A stretch of 64,000 nucleotides of DNA, from IMG/VR virus record IMGVR_UViG_3300044970_001522, positions 125,901-189,900 of that record, one strand, 5' to 3'. This document shows, piece after piece, positions 26,657 to 35,951 of the stretch (within the stretch, counting starts at the first letter, position 1; the number at the start of each line of letters is the position of its first letter). Below the pieces are notes generated by a model. It was given only the letters and a program-made list of their open reading frames with translations, was not told where the DNA came from and made no database searches. This DNA comes from a virus. The position numbers and the translations under genes were made by a program.

Positions 26657-29600
26657 GTGGCATTAACCCGAGCACAACTACTCATGGGGGACAGTGGCAA
26701 AGGCGCTGTTTTACCTGGACAACCTCAAGGGGTGAAGGAAGGCTCCGGCGTTACAATCGGGCTGGACGGAACTATCTCGTTCAATGCTGCGAGTGCAACA
26801 GGGGTCATTAAGACCAACAACCCGAGCGCCTTTAACTCTTATGTTTGGCCAGCAGCCCCCGTAACCGGTGGTCAGCTTACAATTGGCGTCAACGGTGTAT
26901 TATCGTGGGTTGTAAGGAATCCTGGATTTGGGCTAGACCTAGAGGGAACGGCCATAAAAGTTTCTCTTCCGTTTGGAACAGTTGGGAATGCTCCGGACAT
27001 CGGTACAAACGAAGACGAAGCAATGACTGGAAGTTTGTACTGGAATAGTGAGAGTGAGCAGCTGTTTATTTGTACAGGGACATCGTGGGTCCCTGCTTCA
27101 TACGGTCCCGCAGACCTTAATAAGGAATTTCTCACAGGTACCTTCACGTTATACGTAAACCCCCAAATAGGTAGCGATGTTTATGTTGCGGGCGTATACG
27201 ACGGGACTGTTGTGCCCGTTATCACCAACCAAATGACAGTTGCGGGGTACACACCCCAGAAGCCTTTCAAAACCCTGCAGAGAGCCGCTCTCGAAGTTGC
27301 CCGTTTCCAGGCGGGCATGCAACCGGACTCGTTAGCATTTGATCGCTTTGTTATTAGGTGTTCGGCTGGAGAAAATGTAGTTGACGGGACACCGGGAAGC
27401 GCCACAGTTAGCCCGTGGGTTAGTGGTACGACTCCAACAGAGTCTCAGTTAAGGGCAATGAATAGCGACTCTTACGCTGGCGTTATACTCCCCAGAGGTG
27501 TGTCCGTCATTGGCGAGGACCTAAGAAAGACTGTAATTCGGCCAGGCTATGTTCCAGATAAGTCCGGAAATATTGATACGGACAGAGGATCAATTCTTCG
27601 CATCACAGGTGGAGGATTCTTCTTCAATTTCACTTTCAAGGATAAGCTCGGTTTAGCAGCTAGCCACCACTTGCTCGATTGTTTCTCGTTCGCTTCAGAC
27701 GCAGACCTAACTGCTTACTACTCCAAAGTACGGACGATCTTCGGTCAAACCAACCCGAACCTACCTGTAAACCCTGGTGAGTCTGAGATTGTTGCGCCGA
27801 AGCCCCCTGGACTTCCTGAGGAAAACACAGATGGGGTTATAGGGTCGTCCCCCTATATATTTAACTGTTCGGTAAGGTCCCGGTACGGCCTCTGCGGAGT
27901 TTACGCGGATGGAAACGAAGTGACCGGGTTTAAGTCCGTAGTGACTTCCCAGTTCACCGGCGTTAGCTTGCAGAGGGACTTGTACTGCTGGCAAAGATAC
28001 AACTCCTCTACTAAAGTTTGGGGTAATACAATATCCAATTACGACAGCTTTATTGCGCTAAATCCCAACAATACTCGAATGGACCCCTCAAGGGTGTCCT
28101 TCCACATTAAGGCGGTTAATGGTGCGTTCATTCAAGAGGTTTCTGTTTTTGCGATTGGACAAGGGATTCACCATTGGGTGAAGAACGGAGCTGAGATCTC
28201 GGTCACAAACTCAAACAGCTCTTTCGGGGGTTGTGCAGCTTTGGCGGAGGGCTACAAGTCTGAGGCATTCCCGCAGGACACCAACTGGAACGTGGCTACG
28301 ATAAACGTGGCTACAAATATGACAGACCAAACAACGGTAGTTAACAATATTCCCCTAGGGGTTATAGCTACGGGGGTGGCTGACGACGCCACCGTATTGA
28401 TTTTGACTCAACCCCTTATTGAGTCAGAGATTTACCTAGGGGTTCCTCAAGTCTTGGCGTCCAAGAACTACACTCTAAAGGGTGGTAGTTACCTGTGGAT
28501 TGAGAATCCTAACGGACCAGACTGGAGAGCACCTTTAGCCTCTTCACCGTGGGTATCAACAACTCCTGGAAACCTTCAGGTGTCAGCTCGAATGCAAAAC
28601 CAGGACGGCGACTACCCTGGGGTTGATGGAGCTAGTTTGGTTGGGAATAAAGTTTATATACGTAGACTCGTGGATAATCGTTCCTTGAGTCAAAGACGCT
28701 ACAGCCTCAACGTTACAAACACAGACAGCAATACTCGAACACCGCCGAGAGACTATGTAGTTCAAACTACTGTGAGTTCCGGCAGCGGAACCGTGGATCT
28801 TATCCCAGACTCGGGAATGGTCCTTATAAACAAGTCTGGCCCCATACCGATCGGGTCAGATCCAGTTGTTAAGAAAGCCCAGATCATTCTTCAAAGGGCA
28901 AATCCATCGAACGCTTGGACATCTGGAGGGTACTACCGATCCGGCGAAACTGTAAAGTATCAAAATAAGCACTTTACATGCGTAGTTAAAAACTCAGACA
29001 CTTCTTTCAACGCGGATAAGTGGAGTGAGTCGTATGTCCACATGCCGTCGGACTTCAACGCCTACGACTTTTTCACTAACGTAGCACCGGTAATTTACTT
29101 TGACAACGACACAGACGGTGTTCAACCCTCCATAAATTGCGGGTACAATCTAGCAACTTGCTGGTCGACTGATAGTGCAATTTCGGCACAGTACAGAACT
29201 TCTACAGACTACAGAGGTGTCTACGAGTTCCTACTTGGAATTGGCTTCACAGAAGTGCAAGCTACGTCAATCTTACTACCGGTGGCCACTGTTGACAGGG
29301 ACTTAAATCCTGGATCCAGCTCGGACATGAAAGGGTTCACCCCGGACGGTGCTGCAAACTTACTCGCAAACTGGCCCATTGAGTTTAGACGCCCTTCTGT
29401 GCTACGCGTGTTTGGCCATGCTTGGGAGTGGGCTGGCTTTCTAAATTATACGAAAGCACTACCGGAGTACCAAGGGGACCTTTCGCCACAGAATCAATTC
29501 ACATACTACTTCACCAACCAGCTCGGCGGAAGAGTGTATGCTACTGGTTTTAATCAGGAGGGTTATTTTGTAACCGCAGCAGGGTTAACTGATCTAAGCA

Positions 29601-30280
29601 CAGGGGCAATTACCAGTATAACAGATATTGGTAACCCATTCGCCGGAATAGACATTCCCACCTACTACCCTCAGCTTACGGTTGATAATCTAAACGTAAC
29701 AACTACTCTTGAGTTCACTTCAGGGTGCTCTGTTTCGGGTGCCCCAGTATTTTCCCCGGAGTGGTACACGAACTTTAGAACAGCGACAGAAACTTTACCA
29801 GGGTTAGTGAACCTGTCAGCCATTACGAGTGTAGGTTTTCCCGCCGGGACCCGTATAGCCTTCAATAACGCCTCACCACCTACCGGGTGGGTGACTGTGA
29901 CAAACTCCACTCATAATAACGCAACGATTCGAATTCTAAACTCGTCCGGGGGCGGGACAGGGGGGTCTACAGCATTCACTGATGTGTTCACAGGGACGCG
30001 TAGTTCAAGTATTAACCTAAGCTCCAGCGGCTTTGTGAACAGTCACACACTGTCTATAGCAGAACTAGCCTCTCACACTCACGGTTTCACTGGGGCATTT
30101 GAATCCGACACGTCACAGGACGGTCCAAACGACCGAGAGTTTATCAACCAAAGTTCTACAACCGACGCTACAGGTTCCAGCTTTGAGCACAGCCATGGGT
30201 TCACAAATGCTTCCTACTCAATGGGGGGTATGAACTTTAGCGTGAAGTATGTAGACTTTATCGTGGCTCAAAAAAGTTAA
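26657..30280 (+). CDS. Large tail fibre with tail-collar-like tip, 1207 aa
   Basis: The likely start is GTG. Much of the protein parallels the preceding 1590 aa appendage, including KPFKTLQRAALEVARF and a DFNAYDFF segment. The C-terminal 150 residues contain PTGWVTV, LSIAELASHTHGF and SFEHSHGF, a His-x-His arrangement typical of T4 gp12-like or phage tail-collar tips that bind metal and contact the receptor. It therefore looks like a receptor-binding short or long fibre. Downstream genes look like fibre chaperone and companion fibres. Confidence 0.78.
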   Translation: MALTRAQLLMGDSGKGAVLPGQPQGVKEGSGVTIGLDGTISFNAASATGVIKTNNPSAFNSYVWPAAPVTGGQLTIGVNGVLSWVVRNPGFGLDLEGTAIKVSLPFGTVGNAPDIGTNEDEAMTGSLYWNSESEQLFICTGTSWVPASYGPADLNKEFLTGTFTLYVNPQIGSDVYVAGVYDGTVVPVITNQMTVAGYTPQKPFKTLQRAALEVARFQAGMQPDSLAFDRFVIRCSAGENVVDGTPGSATVSPWVSGTTPTESQLRAMNSDSYAGVILPRGVSVIGEDLRKTVIRPGYVPDKSGNIDTDRGSILRITGGGFFFNFTFKDKLGLAASHHLLDCFSFASDADLTAYYSKVRTIFGQTNPNLPVNPGESEIVAPKPPGLPEENTDGVIGSSPYIFNCSVRSRYGLCGVYADGNEVTGFKSVVTSQFTGVSLQRDLYCWQRYNSSTKVWGNTISNYDSFIALNPNNTRMDPSRVSFHIKAVNGAFIQEVSVFAIGQGIHHWVKNGAEISVTNSNSSFGGCAALAEGYKSEAFPQDTNWNVATINVATNMTDQTTVVNNIPLGVIATGVADDATVLILTQPLIESEIYLGVPQVLASKNYTLKGGSYLWIENPNGPDWRAPLASSPWVSTTPGNLQVSARMQNQDGDYPGVDGASLVGNKVYIRRLVDNRSLSQRRYSLNVTNTDSNTRTPPRDYVVQTTVSSGSGTVDLIPDSGMVLINKSGPIPIGSDPVVKKAQIILQRANPSNAWTSGGYYRSGETVKYQNKHFTCVVKNSDTSFNADKWSESYVHMPSDFNAYDFFTNVAPVIYFDNDTDGVQPSINCGYNLATCWSTDSAISAQYRTSTDYRGVYEFLLGIGFTEVQATSILLPVATVDRDLNPGSSSDMKGFTPDGAANLLANWPIEFRRPSVLRVFGHAWEWAGFLNYTKALPEYQGDLSPQNQFTYYFTNQLGGRVYATGFNQEGYFVTAAGLTDLSTGAITSITDIGNPFAGIDIPTYYPQLTVDNLNVTTTLEFTSGCSVSGAPVFSPEWYTNFRTATETLPGLVNLSAITSVGFPAGTRIAFNNASPPTGWVTVTNSTHNNATIRILNSSGGGTGGSTAFTDVFTGTRSSSINLSSSGFVNSHTLSIAELASHTHGFTGAFESDTSQDGPNDREFINQSSTTDATGSSFEHSHGFTNASYSMGGMNFSVKYVDFIVAQKS

Positions 30281-30298
30281 TCAAGTTACTTGAAAATC

Positions 30299-30619
30299 AT
30301 GAAAAAAGGAAACCACTGCCCACTTATTCGAAAAGAATGCATTGAAAATAAATGTGCTTGGTACTGCCAAGCGAGAGGTGTGAACCCGAACACGGGTCTT
30401 GAGGTATCTGAGTGGCAATGTGCTGTGAACCTCCTTCCGGTTCTTTTAATTGAAAATTCGTATCAGCAGAGGCAAACCTCCGCGTCTGTTCAAAGTTTCC
30501 GAAATGAATCAGTGGAAAGATCGGACTTACTGAATACGATTCTACTGCAAGCTTCTCAGGGGCACTCACGCAGAGACTCAATCCAGCCTGTGGACCTGAA
30601 AGAGCTTTCACCAGGGTAA
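30299..30619 (+). CDS. Conserved small phage protein with Cys cluster, 106 aa
   Basis: The N-terminus has CPLIRKECIENKCAWYC and a further Cys in WQCAV, followed by LLPVLLIEN and an SFRNE helix. I recognise this arrangement from small conserved proteins in many phage fibre or head regions. The cysteines may bind zinc. Function is not known. ATG 30299 was preferred over the TTG nine bases earlier. The stop lies inside the next GGGTAAA motif. Confidence 0.65.
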   Translation: MKKGNHCPLIRKECIENKCAWYCQARGVNPNTGLEVSEWQCAVNLLPVLLIENSYQQRQTSASVQSFRNESVERSDLLNTILLQASQGHSRRDSIQPVDLKELSPG

Positions 30620-30620
30620 A
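30614..30620 (+). promoter_or_regulatory. GGGTAAA motif, candidate late promoter
   Basis: Motif 28 bases before ATG 30642, continuing as GTCCCTTAG. The TAA inside it stops the upstream gene. Confidence 0.65.
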
Positions 30621-30641
30621 GTCCCTTAGCACCTTAACAAA

Positions 30642-31337
30642 ATGTCTAAGATTACAATCGTCCCAATTGATAGAGTAGTAGTTCTCAACGGTATCGTAGC
30701 CTCGGGAGTTGACATGACTTCCGTTGACCCTGCTATACACGCTATACAGTTTAACACTGAAAGCTCGGAGGGGACCGTAGAGTACAAAGGGGACCCGACC
30801 AAAGGAGTCACACCCTACGTAGAAGTCATAGCAAGTATTGAGCCGTGGGAGATTCTAATCGCAGAAGCTGAAGAGATTAACTTCTGCAAGCGAAACCCTA
30901 AAACCTTCTACAACACCGTCCCCCCCGTGGGAAGGAAAATTGTAGTTTCTGAGAGGGGTTGGCCTCAACCGAGAAACACAACTGAAAAACCGCCCACGGA
31001 CCAGCCCCACTTAAACACATCCCTTTATTGGGATGGCTCTGACTATGTTTGGTCTGTTTTTCCACTTGACTTGTCTCTACTTGACGCACAAAACTTTGTA
31101 GCAGACGGGATAAGCGAGAAAACTTATTCCTTGTTACAACCATCCGATTGGATGGTGGTTCGTCAGACTGAAACTGGAAAGGATACTCCTGAAGATTGGG
31201 GCACTTGGAGAGAAGCTGTAAGAGAAGAGTCAAAGGTTAAGCGAAGGCTAACCTTCGAAAAAGAGGACTTGGCATCGTTAAGCGACTATTGCAATAGCAC
31301 GGAGTTTCACTCTTGGCCCATTTCCCCTTCCGCCTAG
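30642..31337 (+). CDS. Putative tail fibre assembly / tail assembly chaperone
   Basis: The C-terminal part has LLQPSDWMVVRQTETGKDTPEDW followed by a WREAVREE helix. This matches the short, charged module of phage tail fibre assembly proteins (DUF4376/XkdW-like), where a Trp strand is followed by an R-x-x-x-R helix. The first 130 residues are beta-like and unassigned. Position between two fibre genes supports a chaperone for trimer folding or attachment. A fibre-associated structural protein is the alternative. Confidence 0.55.
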   Translation: MSKITIVPIDRVVVLNGIVASGVDMTSVDPAIHAIQFNTESSEGTVEYKGDPTKGVTPYVEVIASIEPWEILIAEAEEINFCKRNPKTFYNTVPPVGRKIVVSERGWPQPRNTTEKPPTDQPHLNTSLYWDGSDYVWSVFPLDLSLLDAQNFVADGISEKTYSLLQPSDWMVVRQTETGKDTPEDWGTWREAVREESKVKRRLTFEKEDLASLSDYCNSTEFHSWPISPSA

Positions 31338-31340
31338 GCC

Positions 31341-32411
31341 ATGATCACAAAAATACAAATTTTAAGGAGTCTAGAAGAACAGAAACGCCCTAACCCTGAG
31401 GCTCTCTCCCAGGGCCAATTGGCTGTGAACATTGACCCTGCAGAGCCAGGCTTATACTTCGCAGACACTGACGGCAATCTTCGAAAGATCGGCCCGTGTC
31501 ATGTTGGGCCAGAACCACCAAACTTTGGTGTGCCACCTTCGTATTTCAGTGGAAACTGTGTCGGGGAAATGTGGTATGACACAACCGAGGGGTCACTCAA
31601 TATCTGGGACGGGTACGTATGGCTCGCCATACAAGGCGGGGGGACATCCCCAGGAACAATTGGGGCGACGGGGCCTGCAGGGGCCACTGGTGCCGCTGGT
31701 CCTACAGGTGTGGGGGCTTCTGGCGCAAATGGTGCGACGGGTGCGACGGGTCCGATCGGGGCGACTGGAGTGGGAGTTACCGGGGCGACTGGAGTGGGAA
31801 CTTCTGGCGCGACGGGTCCGATCGGGGCAACGGGTGCGGGAGTTACCGGGGCGACTGGAGTGGGAACTTCTGGCGCGACGGGGGCAACTGGGGCTGTGGG
31901 TGCCACCGGTGCAGGTGTGACTGGGGCAACTGGGGCTAAAGGTGCCACCGGTGCATCTGGGGTTGGGGTGCCTGGGGCCACAGGAGCCACAGGAGCTGTC
32001 GGGGCGACAGGCCCCGTAGGATCCCTACGTGTGAATACTACTTACACTACCAGTGTTTTGAGCGGGCAGGGTGACACGGAAGACTTCACACTTGGACTGG
32101 GCAGGCTTTCAGAGTTAGTCGCCGTTCAAGTGTCTGAACCAGCTTGGATTCGAATGTACCGGTCAAGCGCACAAAGATCAGCAGACCCCCGATCAGAGCC
32201 AGGCGGTACTTTGCAGTCTGTTATAAACCTCGGAGACAACAAGCCCTACTCGGAAAATGTTACAACCTTGACGCCCGAGACAATTATTCAAAACCCTGTT
32301 CCTCTTCTACAAGGGGACTCAAACGGCCTTGTTTACGTTAGACTCATTAAACGTAGCGTAGGGTCAAGCGCAATAACCTTAACCACAACAACTCATCCTC
32401 AGGAGGACTAA
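31341..32411 (+). CDS. Collagen-like tail fibre, 356 aa
   Basis: Residues 1-95 are the adaptor module shared with the 33736 and 21847 fibres ([21 protein letters not shown], then [14 protein letters not shown] and [16 protein letters not shown]). Residues about 105-225 are Gly-x-y triplets such as [10 protein letters not shown], a collagen-like rod that would make a stiff trimer. The C-terminal 130 residues form a compact domain. It is a small fibre or side spike anchored by the common adaptor. A 41-base stretch in the adaptor is identical to the gene at 33736. Confidence 0.85.
   Translation: MITKIQILRSLEEQKRPNPEALSQGQLAVNIDPAEPGLYFADTDGNLRKIGPCHVGPEPPNFGVPPSYFSGNCVGEMWYDTTEGSLNIWDGYVWLAIQGGGTSPGTIGATGPAGATGAAGPTGVGASGANGATGATGPIGATGVGVTGATGVGTSGATGPIGATGAGVTGATGVGTSGATGATGAVGATGAGVTGATGAKGATGASGVGVPGATGATGAVGATGPVGSLRVNTTYTTSVLSGQGDTEDFTLGLGRLSELVAVQVSEPAWIRMYRSSAQRSADPRSEPGGTLQSVINLGDNKPYSENVTTLTPETIIQNPVPLLQGDSNGLVYVRLIKRSVGSSAITLTTTTHPQED
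31660..32010 (+). repeat. Collagen-type triplet repeat DNA
   Basis: Tandem imperfect repeats of 9-30 bases built from GGGGCGACTGG and GGTGCCACCGG-like units encode the Gly-x-y rod. Such repeats can expand or contract by slippage, which would change fibre length. Confidence 0.8.
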
Positions 32412-32416
32412 CAATT

Positions 32417-33400
32417 ATGGCCGTTACGAAACAACCACTCGCCGCCGTTGCGCCTTGGACAATCATTCAAGTCACAGATGTAGTACGAGATGCCTTTATT
32501 GGCGCCGGGTTAATGGCAGCCTGGCATGATTCTTTTACATCTGGAGGTAGAGAGCACCGAGTTTTAGAGATTATATACGATGGTTCCAAAACTTATGGAA
32601 AAACTTATTACTGGTTCACATTTGATGGAACCGGAATTTGGGTTAGGACTAGCACTGGATGGAACACGACAGCCAAGATTCCAGCGGGTGTTGGTGGCGT
32701 TGGTACGCAGTACGTTGATTGGCATGATACTAATACAGCGGGAATATCGGGTGCATTTTCACTATTAGCAATATCCACATCAATCAGCTTCTCTACTACT
32801 CGTTACACGTCAAGTGGTAGAAGCTTTTTTGTTTTTCGTACAGGTACATCTTATATTACCTTTACAATCGACCCCCCGGCTACAACCTTTAGGGGGTTTT
32901 ACGACCTAAATTTAGGTTACCATAGTGGGTTATATCGTATTGAAGCAGGCTCTAGAGCAGTTGATGTCCGATCCATTCACCGTAATAGAAGGGAGCTTCT
33001 TCTTGGTTCCAGTCTAAACAACTCTAGCTTAGGCGGAGGCGCTAATTCCCAGGTAAATTGCAGTATTTATAGTATTCCAACTAATTTTGGAACATCTAAC
33101 AGTGCATCTCTCCCGGATAACGGGTTTGTACTTCCCGGTTGGACAACAGCCGCCAATCCAAGTGCAGGTTCTAATTTTAATCCAGTTTTCAACGGAATTC
33201 GACTCACGAGTATTCATGCAACAGATCTACCGGTAGACTTCGGCATCTCGTCTATCAAAAATAGCAACATCTTGGCAATACAAGACAATGCAACAGTAAG
33301 TGCTGGCGTAGAAGAATATGAAATACTAACATTCCACAACGCCGGAATCACCAACTCGATCACTAGCAACCCCGTATTCCTCGCCCGTACAGTAGGATGA
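32417..33400 (+). CDS. Putative receptor-binding adhesin, 327 aa
   Basis: The protein is Ser/Thr/Gly/Asn-rich and aromatic, with no membrane segment, in keeping with a beta-rich tip. It begins five bases after the collagen-like fibre gene. Its DNA is visibly more AT-rich than its neighbours and uses codons such as ATA, TTA and ATT more often. That suggests recent acquisition, common for host-range determinants. No family recognised. It may bind the tip of the collagen-like fibre. Confidence 0.55.
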   Translation: MAVTKQPLAAVAPWTIIQVTDVVRDAFIGAGLMAAWHDSFTSGGREHRVLEIIYDGSKTYGKTYYWFTFDGTGIWVRTSTGWNTTAKIPAGVGGVGTQYVDWHDTNTAGISGAFSLLAISTSISFSTTRYTSSGRSFFVFRTGTSYITFTIDPPATTFRGFYDLNLGYHSGLYRIEAGSRAVDVRSIHRNRRELLLGSSLNNSSLGGGANSQVNCSIYSIPTNFGTSNSASLPDNGFVLPGWTTAANPSAGSNFNPVFNGIRLTSIHATDLPVDFGISSIKNSNILAIQDNATVSAGVEEYEILTFHNAGITNSITSNPVFLARTVG

Positions 33401-33672
33401 GCATAACCACGGCACAGAGTATATCCGGAGCATTATGGAATAGCGGATCTATTGCGGGGTCAATTATTCTCCTACGAGAACTTGGTCCCCAATCATCAGT
33501 ATCTCCAGCAGGATTTACCACACAAATTAGCGGGGTTAACCCCGTGACACCCAATATTGGAAACGCCGGGGGCATCAACTTTGTTACAGCCGGGTTCGAC
33601 CCAGTTGTTGTCGCCGCTCTTCAAGTTGTACTAAGATCCACAGGTCAAATATGGCCGGTAGGCTTTAGCTAA
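33397..33672 (+). CDS. Small fibre-region protein, 91 aa
   Basis: It overlaps the adhesin gene by four bases (ATGA). The sequence is Gly/Ser/Val-rich and mildly hydrophobic, without a typical transmembrane helix. No family recognised. Coupling suggests a companion or chaperone for the adhesin. Confidence 0.55.
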   Translation: MSITTAQSISGALWNSGSIAGSIILLRELGPQSSVSPAGFTTQISGVNPVTPNIGNAGGINFVTAGFDPVVVAALQVVLRSTGQIWPVGFS

Positions 33673-33694
33673 CACTGCCCCGTGGCCCCCCAAA

Positions 33695-33703
33695 GGGTAT
33701 AAC
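33695..33703 (+). promoter_or_regulatory. Variant of the GGGTAAA motif (GGGTATAAC)
   Basis: This one-base variant lies 41 bases before ATG 33736, in the same relative place as exact copies. An AAGGAG ribosome binding site precedes the start. Confidence 0.4.
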
Positions 33704-33735
33704 TTACAATAAGAGTCGAAAACCCCAAGGAGAAT

Positions 33736-34422
33736 ATGTCTCAAACCACCCTGGTTCTGCGAAGTACCGACGAGAAGAAAAGACCTGACCCAATTACTTT
33801 GCAGGACGGGCAGCTGGCTGCGAACATAGGTACTGAAGAGCCGGGTTTGTACTTTGCAGACATTGAAGGCAACCTTATAAAAGTTGGCCCGTGTCATGTT
33901 GGGCCAGAACCACCAAACTTTGGTGTTTCAGCCCCATACTTCCTGGGCCTATGCTTGGGAGAGCTTTGGTACGACACTGTCGCAGAAAATTTTAAGGTTT
34001 GGAGCGGAACTAGCTGGCTCTCGTCCGAGCAAAGACTAAGCCTGGCATCTCAAACAGACGAACTATTCAGCCTTAGCGATGAGACATCCAACTTAACAGT
34101 TGGAACACGCCTAAAACTCCCGTACTGGCCCAGGGCCACGGTGCTTACAAGTCTTCCGGTCTGGGCGGTTGGGACACCACCTGCGGGTGCTTCCTTGCAG
34201 TTTGACATCAGGGTTAACGGCGTCTCAGTATACACAACTCTACCAACGATTGCAATTGGGTCCACAAACTCGACAGCTACGCCTGGGGCATTCTCAACAG
34301 CTTTTACAACTGGGGGGTTCACCATAGCGACGGGATCCCTAGTGACCTTCTTGATAACTCGTGTGGGAAGTACAGTTGCGGGGGCGTGTTTGAAAGTTGT
34401 GTTGTACACACGAAAGGTGTAA
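33736..34422 (+). CDS. Short tail fibre with shared adaptor, 228 aa
   Basis: Residues 1-95 repeat the adaptor of the 31341 fibre almost residue for residue ([50 protein letters not shown]). The collagen rod is missing, and a different 130-residue beta-rich head follows. It is an alternative or additional spike using the same attachment site on the virion. A good AAGGAG ribosome site lies 8 bases ahead. This is the last gene of the fibre block. Confidence 0.75.
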   Translation: MSQTTLVLRSTDEKKRPDPITLQDGQLAANIGTEEPGLYFADIEGNLIKVGPCHVGPEPPNFGVSAPYFLGLCLGELWYDTVAENFKVWSGTSWLSSEQRLSLASQTDELFSLSDETSNLTVGTRLKLPYWPRATVLTSLPVWAVGTPPAGASLQFDIRVNGVSVYTTLPTIAIGSTNSTATPGAFSTAFTTGGFTIATGSLVTFLITRVGSTVAGACLKVVLYTRKV

Positions 34423-34478
34423 TAGCCCTTATTGCTCGTCTACGTGGGCGTTCAAAGTGCCGAGTTAGCTAGACCCCC

Positions 34479-35237
34479 TTAAAAGTCCAGGGAAAGATCT
34501 TCCGCGTCACATTTGGAGAAAGATCCAAGAACTTCCTCAGAAGTTTTATAACCCTCGCACCCCTTAGACCGATTAGCCGAGGAACACACCAAAGAGAAAT
34601 TAGCCTTTGCAAGGTGATAGCTTTTCCACTCTTTCCACAAGGCTTTGTCCTTAAACTCCTTCGCCGTGGGTGGGCCCACCAGGAAAATATCCACGTAGGT
34701 CAACGAGTTTAGTTTAACGAACGAGTCTGCAATTTCAGCAAAAGACAAACCCACGTGGTCCACGTCGGTTTTCATGCCCCTTCTTAGGTTCTTTCCTGTC
34801 AGGTAACAAGTTGCCGGAAGACATACAGAGTCCCGAAAGTCCTTCAGCTGTTGAGAAACCCCGCCCCTCATGGCCGCCTTCACAGCATTAAAATGTTTCT
34901 CCTCTAAGCTTGCGCTTGTTGCGATTTTCTTCGGAGGGTACAAAAAGTCGATAAGTTTCTTCTTGGGTATCGGTTGCTTGGAGCCGCCTCTTTCGAGGCT
35001 TAGCATTTTCACTCTCATACCTCCGGCGATATCTACATTCCTAAGATAGAGCTTAACTTCAGGGTCTGTAGACAACTTTTCCCACGTAGGTGTGACTCGG
35101 CACGACCTTAGAACGAAGTCTTTCGGTTCACCGATAATCTGGGAATTTACTCGGTGGTTCTCTATAATTCTACTCAGTTTATCTGTGTAATCTTTTTTGG
35201 TTAGTCCGAATGTTTGTTTGCCGAGTGTGTCGCTCAT
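34479..35237 (-). CDS. DUF3223 (DCL-like) / HNH-type endonuclease
   Basis: This is the only convincing - strand gene. The N-terminal half follows the DUF3223/DCL pattern (FGLTKKDYTDKLSRII and then KKLIDFLYPPKK). The C-terminal half has RDSVCLPATCYLTG, TDVDHVGLSFAEI and a late SLVCSSANRSKG, the layout of phage DUF3223-associated HNH nucleases with Asp-His and a split Cys/Asn site. I chose ATG 35237; an in-frame GTG at 35306 would add 23 residues. It sits between the fibre block and the metabolic block, as free-standing mobile nucleases often do. The C-terminus is AEDLSLDF, like two other proteins here. Confidence 0.65.
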   Translation of the reverse strand: MSDTLGKQTFGLTKKDYTDKLSRIIENHRVNSQIIGEPKDFVLRSCRVTPTWEKLSTDPEVKLYLRNVDIAGGMRVKMLSLERGGSKQPIPKKKLIDFLYPPKKIATSASLEEKHFNAVKAAMRGGVSQQLKDFRDSVCLPATCYLTGKNLRRGMKTDVDHVGLSFAEIADSFVKLNSLTYVDIFLVGPPTAKEFKDKALWKEWKSYHLAKANFSLVCSSANRSKGCEGYKTSEEVLGSFSKCDAEDLSLDF

Positions 35238-35311
35238 CGAGTAGGTTCGTGTAAGAAGCTTTACCCTTGGCTTAACAGCGCTAAACTCCAAGTAGAAACA
35301 ACTCACTAAAT

Positions 35312-35686
35312 GTGATAGATGAAACCTCAGTAATACGGCAGCGAGGCGATCTAAAGTACCTAGTAGGAACTGAGGTTGAGTGCTCAGGTAGAGTGAAAGA
35401 GTTTCGACCCCATGTGAAGAGAAAAGATCTTGATTCTCTGTGCCTTGTCAACGTTTTTGTAACCCCTTTGCCCCTGGGGGAGTCTATATACCTTGATCAC
35501 TTATGGGTATTGAAAAAGCAGTTTAAAGTAGTGGGAAGTGTACCACAGAAAAACGAGCGTATACACTTCATCGGCAAAGTTTACTCCTACAAGAGGGTAG
35601 GAGGGAAGTCAATTGACAGGGGCTTATTTGGACTCGAAGACTTTGGAATCCTACCATTAACTCTCACTGAAGACTATGAAAATTGA
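35312..35686 (+). CDS. Small OB-fold-like protein, 124 aa
   Basis: The likely start is GTG 35312. The sequence alternates short strands (LVGTEVECSGRVKEF, SLCLVNVFVTP, ERIHFIGKVYSYKR) in the order of an OB-fold, which would suit nucleic-acid binding, but there is no diagnostic signature. It opens the metabolic + strand block and its end overlaps the next gene by 11 bases. Confidence 0.5.
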   Translation: MIDETSVIRQRGDLKYLVGTEVECSGRVKEFRPHVKRKDLDSLCLVNVFVTPLPLGESIYLDHLWVLKKQFKVVGSVPQKNERIHFIGKVYSYKRVGGKSIDRGLFGLEDFGILPLTLTEDYEN

Positions 35687-35951
35687 AGTCGAAAGCCACG
35701 ACCACGACGGACGAACTTACTTTGAGTTTGTTCTGCAAGACGGACCGGGAAACCGAGAGAGAGTCCGAGGCTACGCAACTGACCTAATCGTTGCTTTCAC
35801 GAAGGTGATAGAATGGCACGAAAGGATCGATAGGGAGTACCGTGACGCCCAGGGTTTACCTCCCTTGGAGGCAACCTACAATGAAGCTGAAGCGGACGAC
35901 CCCGCCTTAGAAACTTACCTAAACAGTGAAACCAACAGAGTTAGAGTTTAA
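35676..35951 (+). CDS. Small protein, 91 aa, unknown
   Basis: The start overlaps the preceding gene and the end overlaps the exonuclease gene by 26 bases, so it is part of a coupled run. The sequence is charged and probably folds as a small alpha/beta protein. No family recognised. Confidence 0.55.
   Translation: MKIEVESHDHDGRTYFEFVLQDGPGNRERVRGYATDLIVAFTKVIEWHERIDREYRDAQGLPPLEATYNEAEADDPALETYLNSETNRVRV

Noticed and set aside
31499-31990. Long antisense frame opposite the collagen-like rod
   Set aside because: It is a Pro/Ala/Val shadow created by the Gly-x-y repeat, not a gene.
34423-34478. Bidirectional terminator between convergent genes
   Set aside because: A GCCC/GGGC pairing exists but the stem is short and no clear T-run is present on either strand.
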